Assembly: GCA_945893145.1 (NCBI GenBank) | Contig: CAMDDZ010000032.1 | Coordinates: forward strand, 1 to 56,540 | Direction: 5' to 3' | DNA: 56,540 nt | From: Rhodoplanes serenus | Lineage (GTDB): Bacteria > Pseudomonadota > Alphaproteobacteria > Rhizobiales > Xanthobacteraceae | Shown here: one piece after another, positions 7,510 to 15,732 of the stretch | Layout of the letters: each line of letters starts with the position of its first letter | How positions within the stretch are numbered: the first letter of the stretch is position 1 | The notes under the pieces: generated by a model | What the model saw: the letters and a program-made list of their open reading frames with translations, nothing else | Database searches by the model: none | Told to the model about the DNA's origin: nothing | Program-made: the position numbers and the translations under genes

Positions 7510-7688
7510 TGTCCCCGCTCCTGCCAAGTGTTTGATACCGCTTGGTCGCCCCAGCGGCTCAAAAGGTTCAGGGGTTCTAGAGGCGTTTTCCTAAAAACCG
7601 GGGTTCCAAGCGCCTAAAATTGTATCGTTTGTATCTCGGATCACATTGGCGAGGCCGGCGGCCGGCCCAAGGGGTGAGAAGGGGCGAA

Positions 7689-8408
7689 ATGGCTGAAATT
7701 CAGAGCCCAAGAACCTTTGTCCTGGTCCACGGCGCCTGGCATGGCGGCTGGTGCTGGCGGCGGGTGGCCGACCGGCTGGGGGCCAAAGGCCATAAGGTTT
7801 TCACCCCGACGCTGACCGGGGTCGGCGAACGCTCCCATTTGCTGACCAAGGAAATCGACCTCGATATCCACATCGCCGACGTGGCCAATGTGATCCAATG
7901 GGAGGGCCTGCGGGACCTCTGCCTGGTCGCCCACTCCTACGGCGGCTGGCCGGCGTCAGGCGCCATCGAGCTGGTGGCGGACCGCATCGCCTCGGTGGTC
8001 TATCTCGACGCCTTTGTGCCGGAAAACGGCGAGCGCGGCTTCGACCTGACCTCGGAGTTCAGCCGCCAGGGCCTGCGCGCCGCAATCGAGCGCGGCGAGC
8101 CCGGCCGTCCGGCCCCCACGGCCGAGACCTTCGGCGTCAACGCGGCCGACCGCGCCTGGGTCGACAGCAAACTCACGCCGCAGCCGGTTGGCGTCGCGAT
8201 GCAGCCGATCCGGCTCACCGGCGCGCGCGAACGGGTGGCAAAGAAGCTTTACATCCGCGCGCCGAGCTATCCGCAGCCCGGGCTCGATGCGGCCTACGCC
8301 AAGTGCAAGGCCAATCCGGCGTGGCGCACGATGGAAACCACCGCCGGCCATGACGTGATGATCGACGCGCCGGAATGGCTCGCCGATATATTGATAGAGG
8401 CGGCGTAG
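7689..8408 (+). CDS. Alpha/beta hydrolase (EstC/methyl-esterase-like)
   Basis: A 239-residue alpha/beta-hydrolase of the EstC/hydroxynitrile-lyase-like group. FVLVHGAWHGGWCW gives the oxyanion HG motif near the N-terminus, AHSYGG holds the nucleophile Ser83, and TAGHDVM holds His221. The acid is probably an Asp in the intervening region. No signal peptide, so cytoplasmic. The ATG at 7689 has GGGGCGAA just before it, and the frame upstream is not protein-like. Family members cleave esters of small aromatic or plant-derived compounds; the exact substrate is unknown. It stands alone, convergent with the yqeY-like gene. Confidence 0.85.
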   Translation: MAEIQSPRTFVLVHGAWHGGWCWRRVADRLGAKGHKVFTPTLTGVGERSHLLTKEIDLDIHIADVANVIQWEGLRDLCLVAHSYGGWPASGAIELVADRIASVVYLDAFVPENGERGFDLTSEFSRQGLRAAIERGEPGRPAPTAETFGVNAADRAWVDSKLTPQPVGVAMQPIRLTGARERVAKKLYIRAPSYPQPGLDAAYAKCKANPAWRTMETTAGHDVMIDAPEWLADILIEAA

Positions 8409-8435
8409 TCAAATCTCATCGCTCGGCGCGCAGGC

Positions 8436-8894
8436 TTACTTGCCGGCGAGCAACTCCTTGATCTTGCCGCTCGCCTTGCCGAAATCCATCTTGCCGGCGA
8501 AACGCTCGCGCAGCGCCGCCATCACGCGGCCCATGTCCTTCATGGTTGCGGCATTGAGCTCTTGCACGATCGCCGAGATGGCGGCGCCGGCCTCCATGTC
8601 GGACATCTGCTTGGGCATGAACGCCGAGATGATCTCGATCTCCTCGCGCTCCTGGGCTGCAAGTTCCGCGCGGCCGCCCTTGTCGTAGATCTCCATCGAT
8701 TCCTGGCGCTGCTTGACCATCTTTTGCATGAGCGCGACCACGCCGGCGTCATCGAGCGGCCCCTTGGCCTCGCCGCCGATCCCCAAATCCGCGTTCTTGA
8801 TGCCAGCATTGACCATGCGCAGCGTGGTCACCCGCCGTGCCTGACCGGCCTTCATCGCGTCTTTCAACGCGCTGTTGATGTCGTCCCGAAGCAT
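8436..8894 (-). CDS. GatB/YqeY domain-containing protein
   Basis: A 152-residue protein matching the YqeY family in full length: LRDDINSALKDAMKAGQ at the N-terminus, TLRMVNAGIKN, the AQEREEIEIISAFMPKQMS signature, and a C-terminal GRVMAALRERFAGKMD. The fold is the tRNA-binding tail found in the GatB amidotransferase subunit, but the free-standing protein has no settled function. It is divergent from carA with about 50 bp between start codons, an arrangement common in this bacterial order. Confidence 0.93.
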   Translation of the reverse strand: MLRDDINSALKDAMKAGQARRVTTLRMVNAGIKNADLGIGGEAKGPLDDAGVVALMQKMVKQRQESMEIYDKGGRAELAAQEREEIEIISAFMPKQMSDMEAGAAISAIVQELNAATMKDMGRVMAALRERFAGKMDFGKASGKIKELLAGK

Positions 8895-8944
8895 GGCAGA
8901 TACCTCTTTGACGGCGGCGGTATGACGGCCTATCTAGGGCCCCG

Positions 8945-10141
8945 ATGAGCCCCAAACAAGCCGATTCCGGTTGGACCGAGCCGAAACCAACGGCGCTGTT
9001 GGTGCTGGCGGATGGCACCGTTCTCGAAGGCATGGGCTTTGGCGCCGCCGGCCACGCGGTCGGCGAGGTCTGCTTCAACACCGCGATGACGGGCTATGAG
9101 GAGATTCTGACCGACCCCTCCTATGCCGGGCAGATCATCACCTTCACGTTCCCGCACATCGGCAACGTCGGCACCAACGAAGAAGACATCGAGACCGTCA
9201 ATATGGCGGCGACGCCCGGCGCGCGCGGCGTCATCCTGCATTCGCCGATCACCGAGCCGTCGAACTATCGCTCCGCGCTGCACCTCGACCAGTGGCTCAA
9301 GCGCCGCGGCATCATGGGCCTCTCCGGCATCGACACCCGGGCGCTGACCGTGCTGATCCGAGAGAAGGGCATGCCCAACGCGGTGATCGCGCATGAGCCT
9401 TCCGGCAAGTTCGACCTCGACGCGCTGAAGAAAGCAGCGCGCGAATGGCCGGGCCTCGTCGGCATGGATCTGGTGCCGATGGTGACCTCCGGCCAGCGCT
9501 TCACCTGGGATGAGACGCCCTGGCTGTGGGGCAAGGGCTATGGGCGGCAGACCGCGCCGGAGTTCCACGTGGTCGCCATCGACTACGGCATCAAGCGCAA
9601 CATCCTGCGCCAGCTTGCCGAGCAAGGCTGCCGTGTCACCGTGGTGCCGGCCAAGACCTCGGCCGAGGACATTTTTGCGCTCAAGCCCGATGGCGTGTTC
9701 CTGTCCAACGGACCGGGCGATCCCGCCGCGACCGGCGAATATGCGGTGCCGGTGATCAAGAAGCTCGTCAGCTCGGGCACGCCGACCTTCGGCATCTGCC
9801 TCGGCCATCAGATGCTGGGGCTCGCGCTCGGCGGCCGCACCATGAAGATGCACCAGGGCCACCACGGCGCGAACCATCCGGTGAAAGACATGACCACCGG
9901 CAAGGTCGAGATCACCTCGATGAACCACGGCTTCGCGGTGGACAAGGACAGCCTGCCGAAGAACGTGCAGCAGACTCACGTGTCGCTGTTCGACGGCTCG
10001 AACTGCGGGATTGCGCTGTCCGACCTGCCGGTGTTCTCGGTGCAATATCATCCCGAAGCTTCGCCCGGTCCGCGCGACAGCCATTATCTGTTCCGGCGCT
10101 TCGTCGAGCTGATGCGCACCCGCAAGGCACAAGCGGCCTGA
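8945..10141 (+). CDS. carA: Carbamoyl-phosphate synthase small subunit
   Basis: A 398-residue glutamine amidotransferase subunit that feeds ammonia to CarB for arginine and pyrimidine synthesis. The N-terminal CPSase small-chain domain includes [25 protein letters not shown]; the class I GATase domain has FLSNGPGDP, the nucleophile in FGICLGHQ (Cys285) and YHPEASPGP with the His/Glu of the triad. Length is normal. Its partner carB lies about 11.5 kb away on the same strand, with unrelated genes between. It is 23 bp upstream of a cupin gene, which may be co-transcribed. Confidence 0.98.
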   Translation: MSPKQADSGWTEPKPTALLVLADGTVLEGMGFGAAGHAVGEVCFNTAMTGYEEILTDPSYAGQIITFTFPHIGNVGTNEEDIETVNMAATPGARGVILHSPITEPSNYRSALHLDQWLKRRGIMGLSGIDTRALTVLIREKGMPNAVIAHEPSGKFDLDALKKAAREWPGLVGMDLVPMVTSGQRFTWDETPWLWGKGYGRQTAPEFHVVAIDYGIKRNILRQLAEQGCRVTVVPAKTSAEDIFALKPDGVFLSNGPGDPAATGEYAVPVIKKLVSSGTPTFGICLGHQMLGLALGGRTMKMHQGHHGANHPVKDMTTGKVEITSMNHGFAVDKDSLPKNVQQTHVSLFDGSNCGIALSDLPVFSVQYHPEASPGPRDSHYLFRRFVELMRTRKAQAA

Positions 10142-10164
10142 ACCCATCGGGACGGTTCGATCCC

Positions 10165-10710
10165 ATGTCTACTAAGCCGTCGCCAATCAAGCCGACCGAG
10201 CCGCAAACGCTGATGTTCGCCGACGATGGTTCGGTGCCGAACAACGCGCGGCTGCCGTTCCTGCTCTATCGCCGCGCCATCGATCTCACCGGCACGCCCG
10301 ATCCCGAAGAGCTGATCGAGAAGGTCTTCCGCGAAAGCGGCTGGGGCGACATGTGGCGAAACGGAATATTTCCGTACGTGCACTATCATTCGATGATTCA
10401 CGAGGGCATGGGCGTGGCGCGCGGCCGCGCCAAGGTGCGGTTCGGCGGCAATCAAGGGCGGGAGATCGAATTGGCGCAAGGCGACGTAGCCGTGCTGCCG
10501 GCCGGCACCGGTCATCAATGCCTGTGGGCCAGCCCCGACCTGATGGTGATCGGCGCCTATCCCAAGAGCGGCCGCTTCGATCTTTGCCGCGGCAGCAAGA
10601 GCGAGCGCGACAAAGCGCTGGAAACCATTCCGCAGGTGCCGCTGCCCGCGACCGATCCGGTGTTCGGCCGCGACGGGCCGCTGCTCCGCCTTTGGCAATC
10701 TTCCAAATGA
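10165..10710 (+). CDS. Cupin-domain protein (YjlB-like)
   Basis: A 181-residue single-domain cupin. VHYHSMIHEGMGVARGRAKV is cupin motif 1 and LAQGDVAVLPAGTGHQCL is motif 2, with His residues positioned to bind a metal. The start (PQTLMFADDGSVPNNARLP) is typical of the YjlB group, whose reaction is not known. It begins 23 bp after carA and its stop overlaps the start of the methyltransferase gene by four bases (ATGA), so these two at least are translationally coupled. Cytoplasmic. Confidence 0.88.
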   Translation: MSTKPSPIKPTEPQTLMFADDGSVPNNARLPFLLYRRAIDLTGTPDPEELIEKVFRESGWGDMWRNGIFPYVHYHSMIHEGMGVARGRAKVRFGGNQGREIELAQGDVAVLPAGTGHQCLWASPDLMVIGAYPKSGRFDLCRGSKSERDKALETIPQVPLPATDPVFGRDGPLLRLWQSSK

Positions 10711-11399
10711 GCGGCTGGGTCGATTTCCTCGATTCCTCGCATCCGATCTACGTCAGCGACCGCCATCGCGACGTGCATTATCGGCTGATCGCGCATGACA
10801 TCCGCGCCTATGTCCCCTCGCCCACCGCGATCGTGCTCGACTACGGCTGTGGCGATGCGCTGCACGCCGCCGACATTGCGGCTCCGGCCGGCCGGCTGCT
10901 GCTGTGCGAAGCTGGGCCGCATGTGCGCGCGGCGGTCGCGAAGCGCTTCGAGGGACATCCCAAGATTACCGTGATCGCGCCGGATGAGGTCGGACGGCTC
11001 CACGATCACTCGCTCGACCTGATCGTGATGCACTCGGTCGCGCAATATCTGACGGCCGACGAACTCGCCGGACTGCTCAGCCTGTTCCGCCGCCTGCTCA
11101 AGCCGGATGGTTTGTTTGTGCTGGGCGATGTGATTCCGCCCGACGTTTCCGCGCCGACCGATGCGCTCGCGCTGCTGCGCTTCGGCGCACGCGAGGGCTT
11201 TCTCGCGGCCGCGCTGTTCGGCCTGGTGCGCACGGTGTTTTCGAGTTACTGGCGGCTCCGCAGCACGCTGGGCCTCGCGCGCTACGATGCCGGAACCATC
11301 ACGCAGCGGCTCGCCACCGCCGGCCTTTCGACGCAGCGCGCGCCGCGGAACATCGGTCACAACCCAGCGCGCATGACGTTTTTGGCGCGCCCGAAATAA
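10707..11399 (+). CDS. Class I SAM-dependent methyltransferase
   Basis: A 230-residue methyltransferase. Motif I VLDYGCGDALHA (about residues 43-54) binds AdoMet, with the acidic strand-2 end near LLLCEAGP, LDLIVMHSVAQY as motif IV and LLKPDGLFVLGDVI after it. The region around residues 150-190 is hydrophobic and may contact a lipid or membrane substrate. The acceptor cannot be predicted. Start overlaps the upstream cupin stop. Confidence 0.88.
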   Translation: MSGWVDFLDSSHPIYVSDRHRDVHYRLIAHDIRAYVPSPTAIVLDYGCGDALHAADIAAPAGRLLLCEAGPHVRAAVAKRFEGHPKITVIAPDEVGRLHDHSLDLIVMHSVAQYLTADELAGLLSLFRRLLKPDGLFVLGDVIPPDVSAPTDALALLRFGAREGFLAAALFGLVRTVFSSYWRLRSTLGLARYDAGTITQRLATAGLSTQRAPRNIGHNPARMTFLARPK

Positions 11400-11729
11400 T
11401 TCAATCCACTGTGACTTGTTGTGTTAGGCGCTTGCTAACCGCGCCTGGTAACCCCTTAAAAAGGCGCAGCCGTTAAAGATCGGTAGTTGGCTCGGTGGCG
11501 GATAGGCAACGCGGGGGCGCCGCAACGCTTCTTATGTCTGGTTCGATTCCAGGCCCGAGCCTCCACTTCCCCTTTCAAAGCTAGGCGGCGTTGAAGAAGC
11601 AGCAGCCGTGAACGCTGGTCCGCTCCGTCTCCACATTGGGGAGGGGTGTAGCAGATTTATGGACACAATGACGGTGCTATGGGCCAGGAGGCTCGAAGGC
11701 TCTACAAAAACTATTGAGAAGTGAGTTCA
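11400..11729. other. 330-bp gene-free stretch with tRNA-like sequence
   Basis: No plausible protein. It holds several short inverted repeats (GTTAG/CTAAC near 11420, GCGCC/GGCGC nearby) and the 77-nt tRNA-like sequence listed separately. Downstream of that to 11729 I see nothing distinct. Confidence 0.5.
11489..11565 (+). tRNA. Degenerate tRNA-like sequence
   Basis: A 77-nt stretch with a perfect 7-bp acceptor stem (GGCTCGG / CCGAGCC), an encoded CCA end, a canonical T-loop TTCGATT on a 5-bp stem, and a D-arm like tRNA-Leu (GCG...GG...CGC). The anticodon arm is faulty: the best stem (GGGGC/GCTTC) leaves an 8-nt loop without U33, and one extra base sits between T-stem and acceptor. It is probably a tRNA pseudogene or a remnant left by an integration event; no anticodon can be assigned. 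Confidence 0.5.
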
Positions 11730-12110
11730 TTATGCTTTTCCTTCGATGTCCGATTCTTCGAGCGCGTTCTTCAAAAATTCCTGCTCGTCGAACGAGATGT
11801 CTTCAATGCTTTGCTGTGACGTATATTTTAGGGGAGTCCGCGCCGCTGCACGGAACATCGCGTCGTTGACCATTTGATAGGGTTGGTCTTTGACGGCCCT
11901 CGTCCAAGCCAGGCTTTTGCCAGCTAGAACGATCTTCTGCATAGCATGTAGGCGATAGGTGACCGCGAGAACTTCCTCTGCGGTGTACTTGCTTGCTAGA
12001 GCGACGGTAAGCGTGATGGCAATGTCGCCTCGTCCGCACTTCTCCACGATGGCCTGATTTGCGGCGTGGATCAGTTGCACCGAAACCGGGGAGACGGTGT
12101 AACTTTTCAC
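11730..12110 (-). CDS. Hypothetical protein downstream of tRNA-like sequence
   Basis: A 126-residue soluble protein of unknown function. The GTG at 12110 is chosen because AGGAGG lies six bases before it. The sequence is helical with an acidic C-terminus (EDISFDEQEFLKNALEESD) and no signal peptide. Codon use is more AT-rich than the flanking metabolic genes, and it stands alone between the tRNA-like sequence and the monooxygenase cluster, so recent acquisition is likely. Confidence 0.65.
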   Translation of the reverse strand: MKSYTVSPVSVQLIHAANQAIVEKCGRGDIAITLTVALASKYTAEEVLAVTYRLHAMQKIVLAGKSLAWTRAVKDQPYQMVNDAMFRAAARTPLKYTSQQSIEDISFDEQEFLKNALEESDIEGKA

Positions 12111-12189
12111 AGCGAGCCTCCTGTCAGGAAGGGTTGTAGCAGAAGCGCGCACGCGACGGCGTTCCGCTTCAATTCGAAACGATCCTGCT

Positions 12190-13350
12190 TCAGATCAGCC
12201 GCGGATGCAGCGGCAGGCCGAGGTAATACTGGCCGATCGCCTCGAACACCGAGGCATGCGCCTGCACTTGCTGCGACACGGTGTGCATGTCGCGGAAGCG
12301 GCGCTCGAACGGATTGCTCTCAAAAATCGCCGATGCGCCGGCGGCCTGATAGCAGGCATCCACCGCCTGCCGTCCCACATTCGAGGCATTGCATGAGGCC
12401 ATGCGGAGCTGCACGCGCTGCTCGACCGTGATGCCGCCGGCCTGCGCGCCTTCGTACATGGCGGCCAAGGCGTGGCGCAGGAACACCCGCGCCGCCGCGA
12501 GTTGGCTCTGCGCCAAGCCCACCTGCAATTGGATCACGGCGTTGTCGCGCAGCACGTATTTCGCCCCATAGGGGACTTTGGCTTTGGCAAGTTCCACGAA
12601 GGCGTCGAGGCTCGCCTGCGCCAACCCGATGGCAATGCCCGCAAAGCTCGCGCCGTGAAGCTGAAACGTCGTGAACTGATAGAGCGGCCCACGCTCACGT
12701 TTCTCCGCCGGATTGCGCCCGAACGCGGTCATCGAGCGCTGCTCCGGCACGAACAGATCGTTGACCGAATAGGAATCGCTGCCGGTCCCTTTGAGGCCGA
12801 CAACCTGCCAGACATCTTTGATCGTTGCGCTGCTCTTGGGGAAGATCAGCGTGCGGTCGACCGGCATGTTGTTGGCGCCGAGCCGCGGCGTGCCATCGGG
12901 CTCGAACACCGGACAGTGCGCCGCCATCCAGACCGCATGCCGGCTGCCGCTGGCGTATTGCCAATTGCCGGAAACGCGATAGCCGCCCGGTGCCACAACG
13001 GCTTTGCCAGACGCATTTGGCGGGCCCACCGCCAGCAACGCGCCGGGCGCAAAAATTTCGCGCGCGGCGTCGTGATCGAGCGAGGCCGCGATGGTGCAGG
13101 CGCCCGAGATTTGCCCGATACACCAGGCAGTGCTGGCGTCGGCCTTGGCGATTTCCTCAAGGGCTTGCACGAATTCGGCCGGAGGCAATTCGGCGCCGCC
13201 GAGCGAGCGCGGCAGCAGCATGCGGAACAGACCGGCGTCGTGCAGCGCGGCCACCAGATCGTCGGGTATTTGACGCCCGGACTCGATCTGTGGCGCGGCA
13301 GCCGCGATCCGCGGCGCGAGTTCCTTGGCGCGGGCGAGATAGTCGGTCAT
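12190..13350 (-). CDS. Acyl-CoA dehydrogenase-like flavoprotein (HsaA-type)
   Basis: A 386-residue flavoprotein with the acyl-CoA-dehydrogenase fold. Layout: N-terminal helical domain (LPRSLGGAELPPAEFVQALE near 46-65), central beta domain with YRVSGNWQYASGSRHAVW, and the C-terminal type-2 domain. Proteins of this shape often act as FMNH2-dependent hydroxylases (HsaA, indole-acetate monooxygenase) rather than true dehydrogenases. Its start overlaps the stop of the upstream FAD monooxygenase by four bases, so the two are translationally coupled. No flavin reductase gene is adjacent. Confidence 0.87.
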   Translation of the reverse strand: MTDYLARAKELAPRIAAAAPQIESGRQIPDDLVAALHDAGLFRMLLPRSLGGAELPPAEFVQALEEIAKADASTAWCIGQISGACTIAASLDHDAAREIFAPGALLAVGPPNASGKAVVAPGGYRVSGNWQYASGSRHAVWMAAHCPVFEPDGTPRLGANNMPVDRTLIFPKSSATIKDVWQVVGLKGTGSDSYSVNDLFVPEQRSMTAFGRNPAEKRERGPLYQFTTFQLHGASFAGIAIGLAQASLDAFVELAKAKVPYGAKYVLRDNAVIQLQVGLAQSQLAAARVFLRHALAAMYEGAQAGGITVEQRVQLRMASCNASNVGRQAVDACYQAAGASAIFESNPFERRFRDMHTVSQQVQAHASVFEAIGQYYLGLPLHPRLI

Positions 13351-14606
13351 GTCGGCAGCTCGACGAAGGAGTCGCGGGCGTTGACGGCCTCCACATCGAA
13401 GCCGCCGGCTTTCTTGAAATTCAGCGCAGTGCTTTCAAGCTCTTGCTGCGTCAGCACGTCGTGGATGTGCTTAAAACCATTCGGCGCGCGCTCCTCCGCC
13501 TGCTGCAGGATGACTTCGAGACCGAGATTGCGGTTGCGGATGATCATGTCGTTCATCGCGGCGATACGCTCGTCCTGATAGCGCGTCAACGCGGCGGCAG
13601 GCTCGCGCTCAGCCATCAGCGCGGCCGCCAGCACGCGGCCATCGACCACCGCCTGCGAGCCGGCCTGGGCGCCGACCGGCTGCATCGGATGCGCGGCGTC
13701 GCCGATCAGCGTGACACGGCCGAAGCTCCAGCGCGGAATCGGATCGCGATCGACATTCGGCAATTGCAACACGTCCTTGGCTGGTGTTGCCGCGAACAAG
13801 CTGTGCACGTCGAGCCAGGGATAGGTCCAGCCCTTGTACTGATCGACGCAAGCCTGCTTGTCGGCCGCGGTGTCCCACGCCTCGAGCGGCGGCGAGCCCG
13901 GCGGAATTTTGGTGTAGGCGAGCCAATTGATCAGCATCTTGCCGCCCGGCCGCTTCATCACCGGATAGATGATCGCGCGGTGATGGCGGTGCCCGACCAC
14001 CACCATCGAGGCGCCGGTGAGATAGGGCGGGGCTTCGACGATGCCGCGATAATGCAGATAGCCGTCGAACACCGCTTTCTCACCCGGATAGAAGTGACGG
14101 CGAACCGCCGAATGAATGCCGTCGGCGCCGATCAGGATGTCGCCCTCCACCTCGCCTGCGGGCTTGCCGGTCGGATCGGCAAAGCGCGCGATCACCTTGC
14201 CGGCGCGTTCCTCGAAGCTCGTCAAGCGATGGCCAGTCACCACGGCCTGCACGCCGAGGCGCTCGTTGATCGCGGCAAGCAGCACCTTGTGCAGTTCGCC
14301 GCGTGAGATGGAAATCTGCGGCCAGCGATAGCCGGCCGCCTTGCCGCGCGGCTCGGTCCAGATCAGTTGGCCGTGCTTGTTATAGAAGGCGAGCTCCTGC
14401 GTCAGCACGCCGACTGCGGCAAGCCGCTCGCCGAGGCCGAGTGCCGTCAGCTCGCGAATGGCATTCGGTTGCAGATTGATGCCGTAACCGAGCGGTGCAA
14501 GCGTCGGCACCGCATCATAGACGCGGCACGGCACGCCGATCTGATGCAGGCTCAGCGCACACGACAATCCCGCAATGCCGCCGCCGACGATGATGATGAC
14601 TTGCAC
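13347..14606 (-). CDS. FAD-dependent aromatic monooxygenase (salicylate-hydroxylase-like)
   Basis: A 419-residue group A flavin monooxygenase. The N-terminal IIVGGGIAGLSCALSLHQIG binds the ADP part of FAD; GADGIHSAVR is the DG motif for NAD(P)H/FAD, and VTLIGDAAHPMQPVGAQAG is the GD motif. Best likened to salicylate or 3-hydroxybenzoate hydroxylases. It lies 11 bp downstream of a TctC gene and overlaps the flavoprotein gene after it, giving a three-gene operon that would bind a carboxylate outside and hydroxylate it inside. The substrate is not deducible. Confidence 0.9.
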   Translation of the reverse strand: MQVIIIVGGGIAGLSCALSLHQIGVPCRVYDAVPTLAPLGYGINLQPNAIRELTALGLGERLAAVGVLTQELAFYNKHGQLIWTEPRGKAAGYRWPQISISRGELHKVLLAAINERLGVQAVVTGHRLTSFEERAGKVIARFADPTGKPAGEVEGDILIGADGIHSAVRRHFYPGEKAVFDGYLHYRGIVEAPPYLTGASMVVVGHRHHRAIIYPVMKRPGGKMLINWLAYTKIPPGSPPLEAWDTAADKQACVDQYKGWTYPWLDVHSLFAATPAKDVLQLPNVDRDPIPRWSFGRVTLIGDAAHPMQPVGAQAGSQAVVDGRVLAAALMAEREPAAALTRYQDERIAAMNDMIIRNRNLGLEVILQQAEERAPNGFKHIHDVLTQQELESTALNFKKAGGFDVEAVNARDSFVELPT

Positions 14607-14617
14607 GGTGCGGGTCC

Positions 14618-15604
14618 TCAGTTCGGCTGGATGCCGGCGGCACGGATCGCCTCGCCGTAGCGCGCGTGGTCGCTCGCCACCAGTGCACGGAAAGCGTCAG
14701 GCCCGCGATAGTCGAGCCCGTAGCCGAGCGTCTGCATCCGCTTCTGCACCTCGGGCATTTCGGTCACTTCGCGCACCGCGACTGAAAGCCGCTCAATCAC
14801 ATCGCGCGGCGTCTTGCCGGGCGCCGAGATGCCGAACCAGATGTCGACGTTGAAGCCCGGCAGTGCGTTCTCGGCAATCGTCGGCACGTCGGGGAGAAGT
14901 GGCACGCGCTTGAGCGAGGCCGTACCCAACGCCTTCACCCGCCCGGCCTGAACGTGCTGCATGACGACGATCGGCGTTGCCCAGATCATCGGAATTTGTC
15001 CGCCGACCAGATCGTTGAGCGACGGTCCCGTGCCGCGATAGGGCACGTGAATGAGATCGACCTTGGCGGCGGCCTGGAACATCAGGTGCGCGAGCTGGTG
15101 CGGCGTGCCGGCGCCAGGCGTCCCGACCGAGAGCTTGCCCGGATTGGCACGCGCCTGCGCGATCACATCTTTCACATCGTTGGCGGGAAACGACGGATGC
15201 GCGAACAGCAGAAGCGGCGTGGTCGCCATCAGCGCGATCGGCGCGAAGTCCGTGGTCACGTCATAAGGCACGCTCTTGTGCAGCCACTTGTGCAGCGTGC
15301 TGGCGTTCTCCATCAGCAGCAGCGTGTGGCCGTCGGGCGCCGCCTTGGAGACGAACTCGGCGCCGACCATGCCGCCAGCGCCCGGCCGGTTCTCGACCAC
15401 CACCGGCACTTTGAGCCTCTCGGGCAGCCTCTCGGCGATCAGACGCGCCAGCGTATCGACGCCACCGCCCGGCGCGAGCGCCACCACGATGGTAATCTGG
15501 CGCTGCGTATTAAGCTGCGCGTGCGCGCGCTCACCCAGCGCGAGCGACGACAACAAACCCAAAGACAACAGTCCCATGACCAATGCGCAACGCATCTTGC
15601 TCAT
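14618..15604 (-). CDS. TctC/Bug-family periplasmic solute-binding protein
   Basis: A 328-residue receptor with a Sec leader (residues 1-29, ending GERAHAQ) and the family motifs VALAPGGGVDTLAR, VENRPGAGGMVGAEF, APDGHT and a C-terminal WFGISAPGKTP. GGGAGGA precedes the ATG at 15604. First gene of the operon with the FAD monooxygenase and flavoprotein; divergent (128 bp between) from a ThDP enzyme gene. The ligand is probably an aromatic or dicarboxylic acid handled by the downstream oxygenases. Confidence 0.93.
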   Translation of the reverse strand: MSKMRCALVMGLLSLGLLSSLALGERAHAQLNTQRQITIVVALAPGGGVDTLARLIAERLPERLKVPVVVENRPGAGGMVGAEFVSKAAPDGHTLLLMENASTLHKWLHKSVPYDVTTDFAPIALMATTPLLLFAHPSFPANDVKDVIAQARANPGKLSVGTPGAGTPHQLAHLMFQAAAKVDLIHVPYRGTGPSLNDLVGGQIPMIWATPIVVMQHVQAGRVKALGTASLKRVPLLPDVPTIAENALPGFNVDIWFGISAPGKTPRDVIERLSVAVREVTEMPEVQKRMQTLGYGLDYRGPDAFRALVASDHARYGEAIRAAGIQPN

Positions 15605-15732
15605 GGTTCGTCCTCCCTGCCTGGCAGCGTAGCCCGCCGGCCAAGGCTGGGTAAACAAGCCGGGGCAAACATGCCCTTGTCCGCCCCCTGAAAGCTGCGC
15701 AGACTTGATCGCAAGCCAGCGGGAGCCAGCCC

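Noticed and set aside
11400..11570. tmRNA (ssrA) because of the T-arm and CCA end
   Set aside because: No proteolysis-tag reading frame and no permuted two-piece layout as in alphaproteobacteria; the acceptor stem also lacks the G3-U70 pair used by alanyl-tRNA synthetase.
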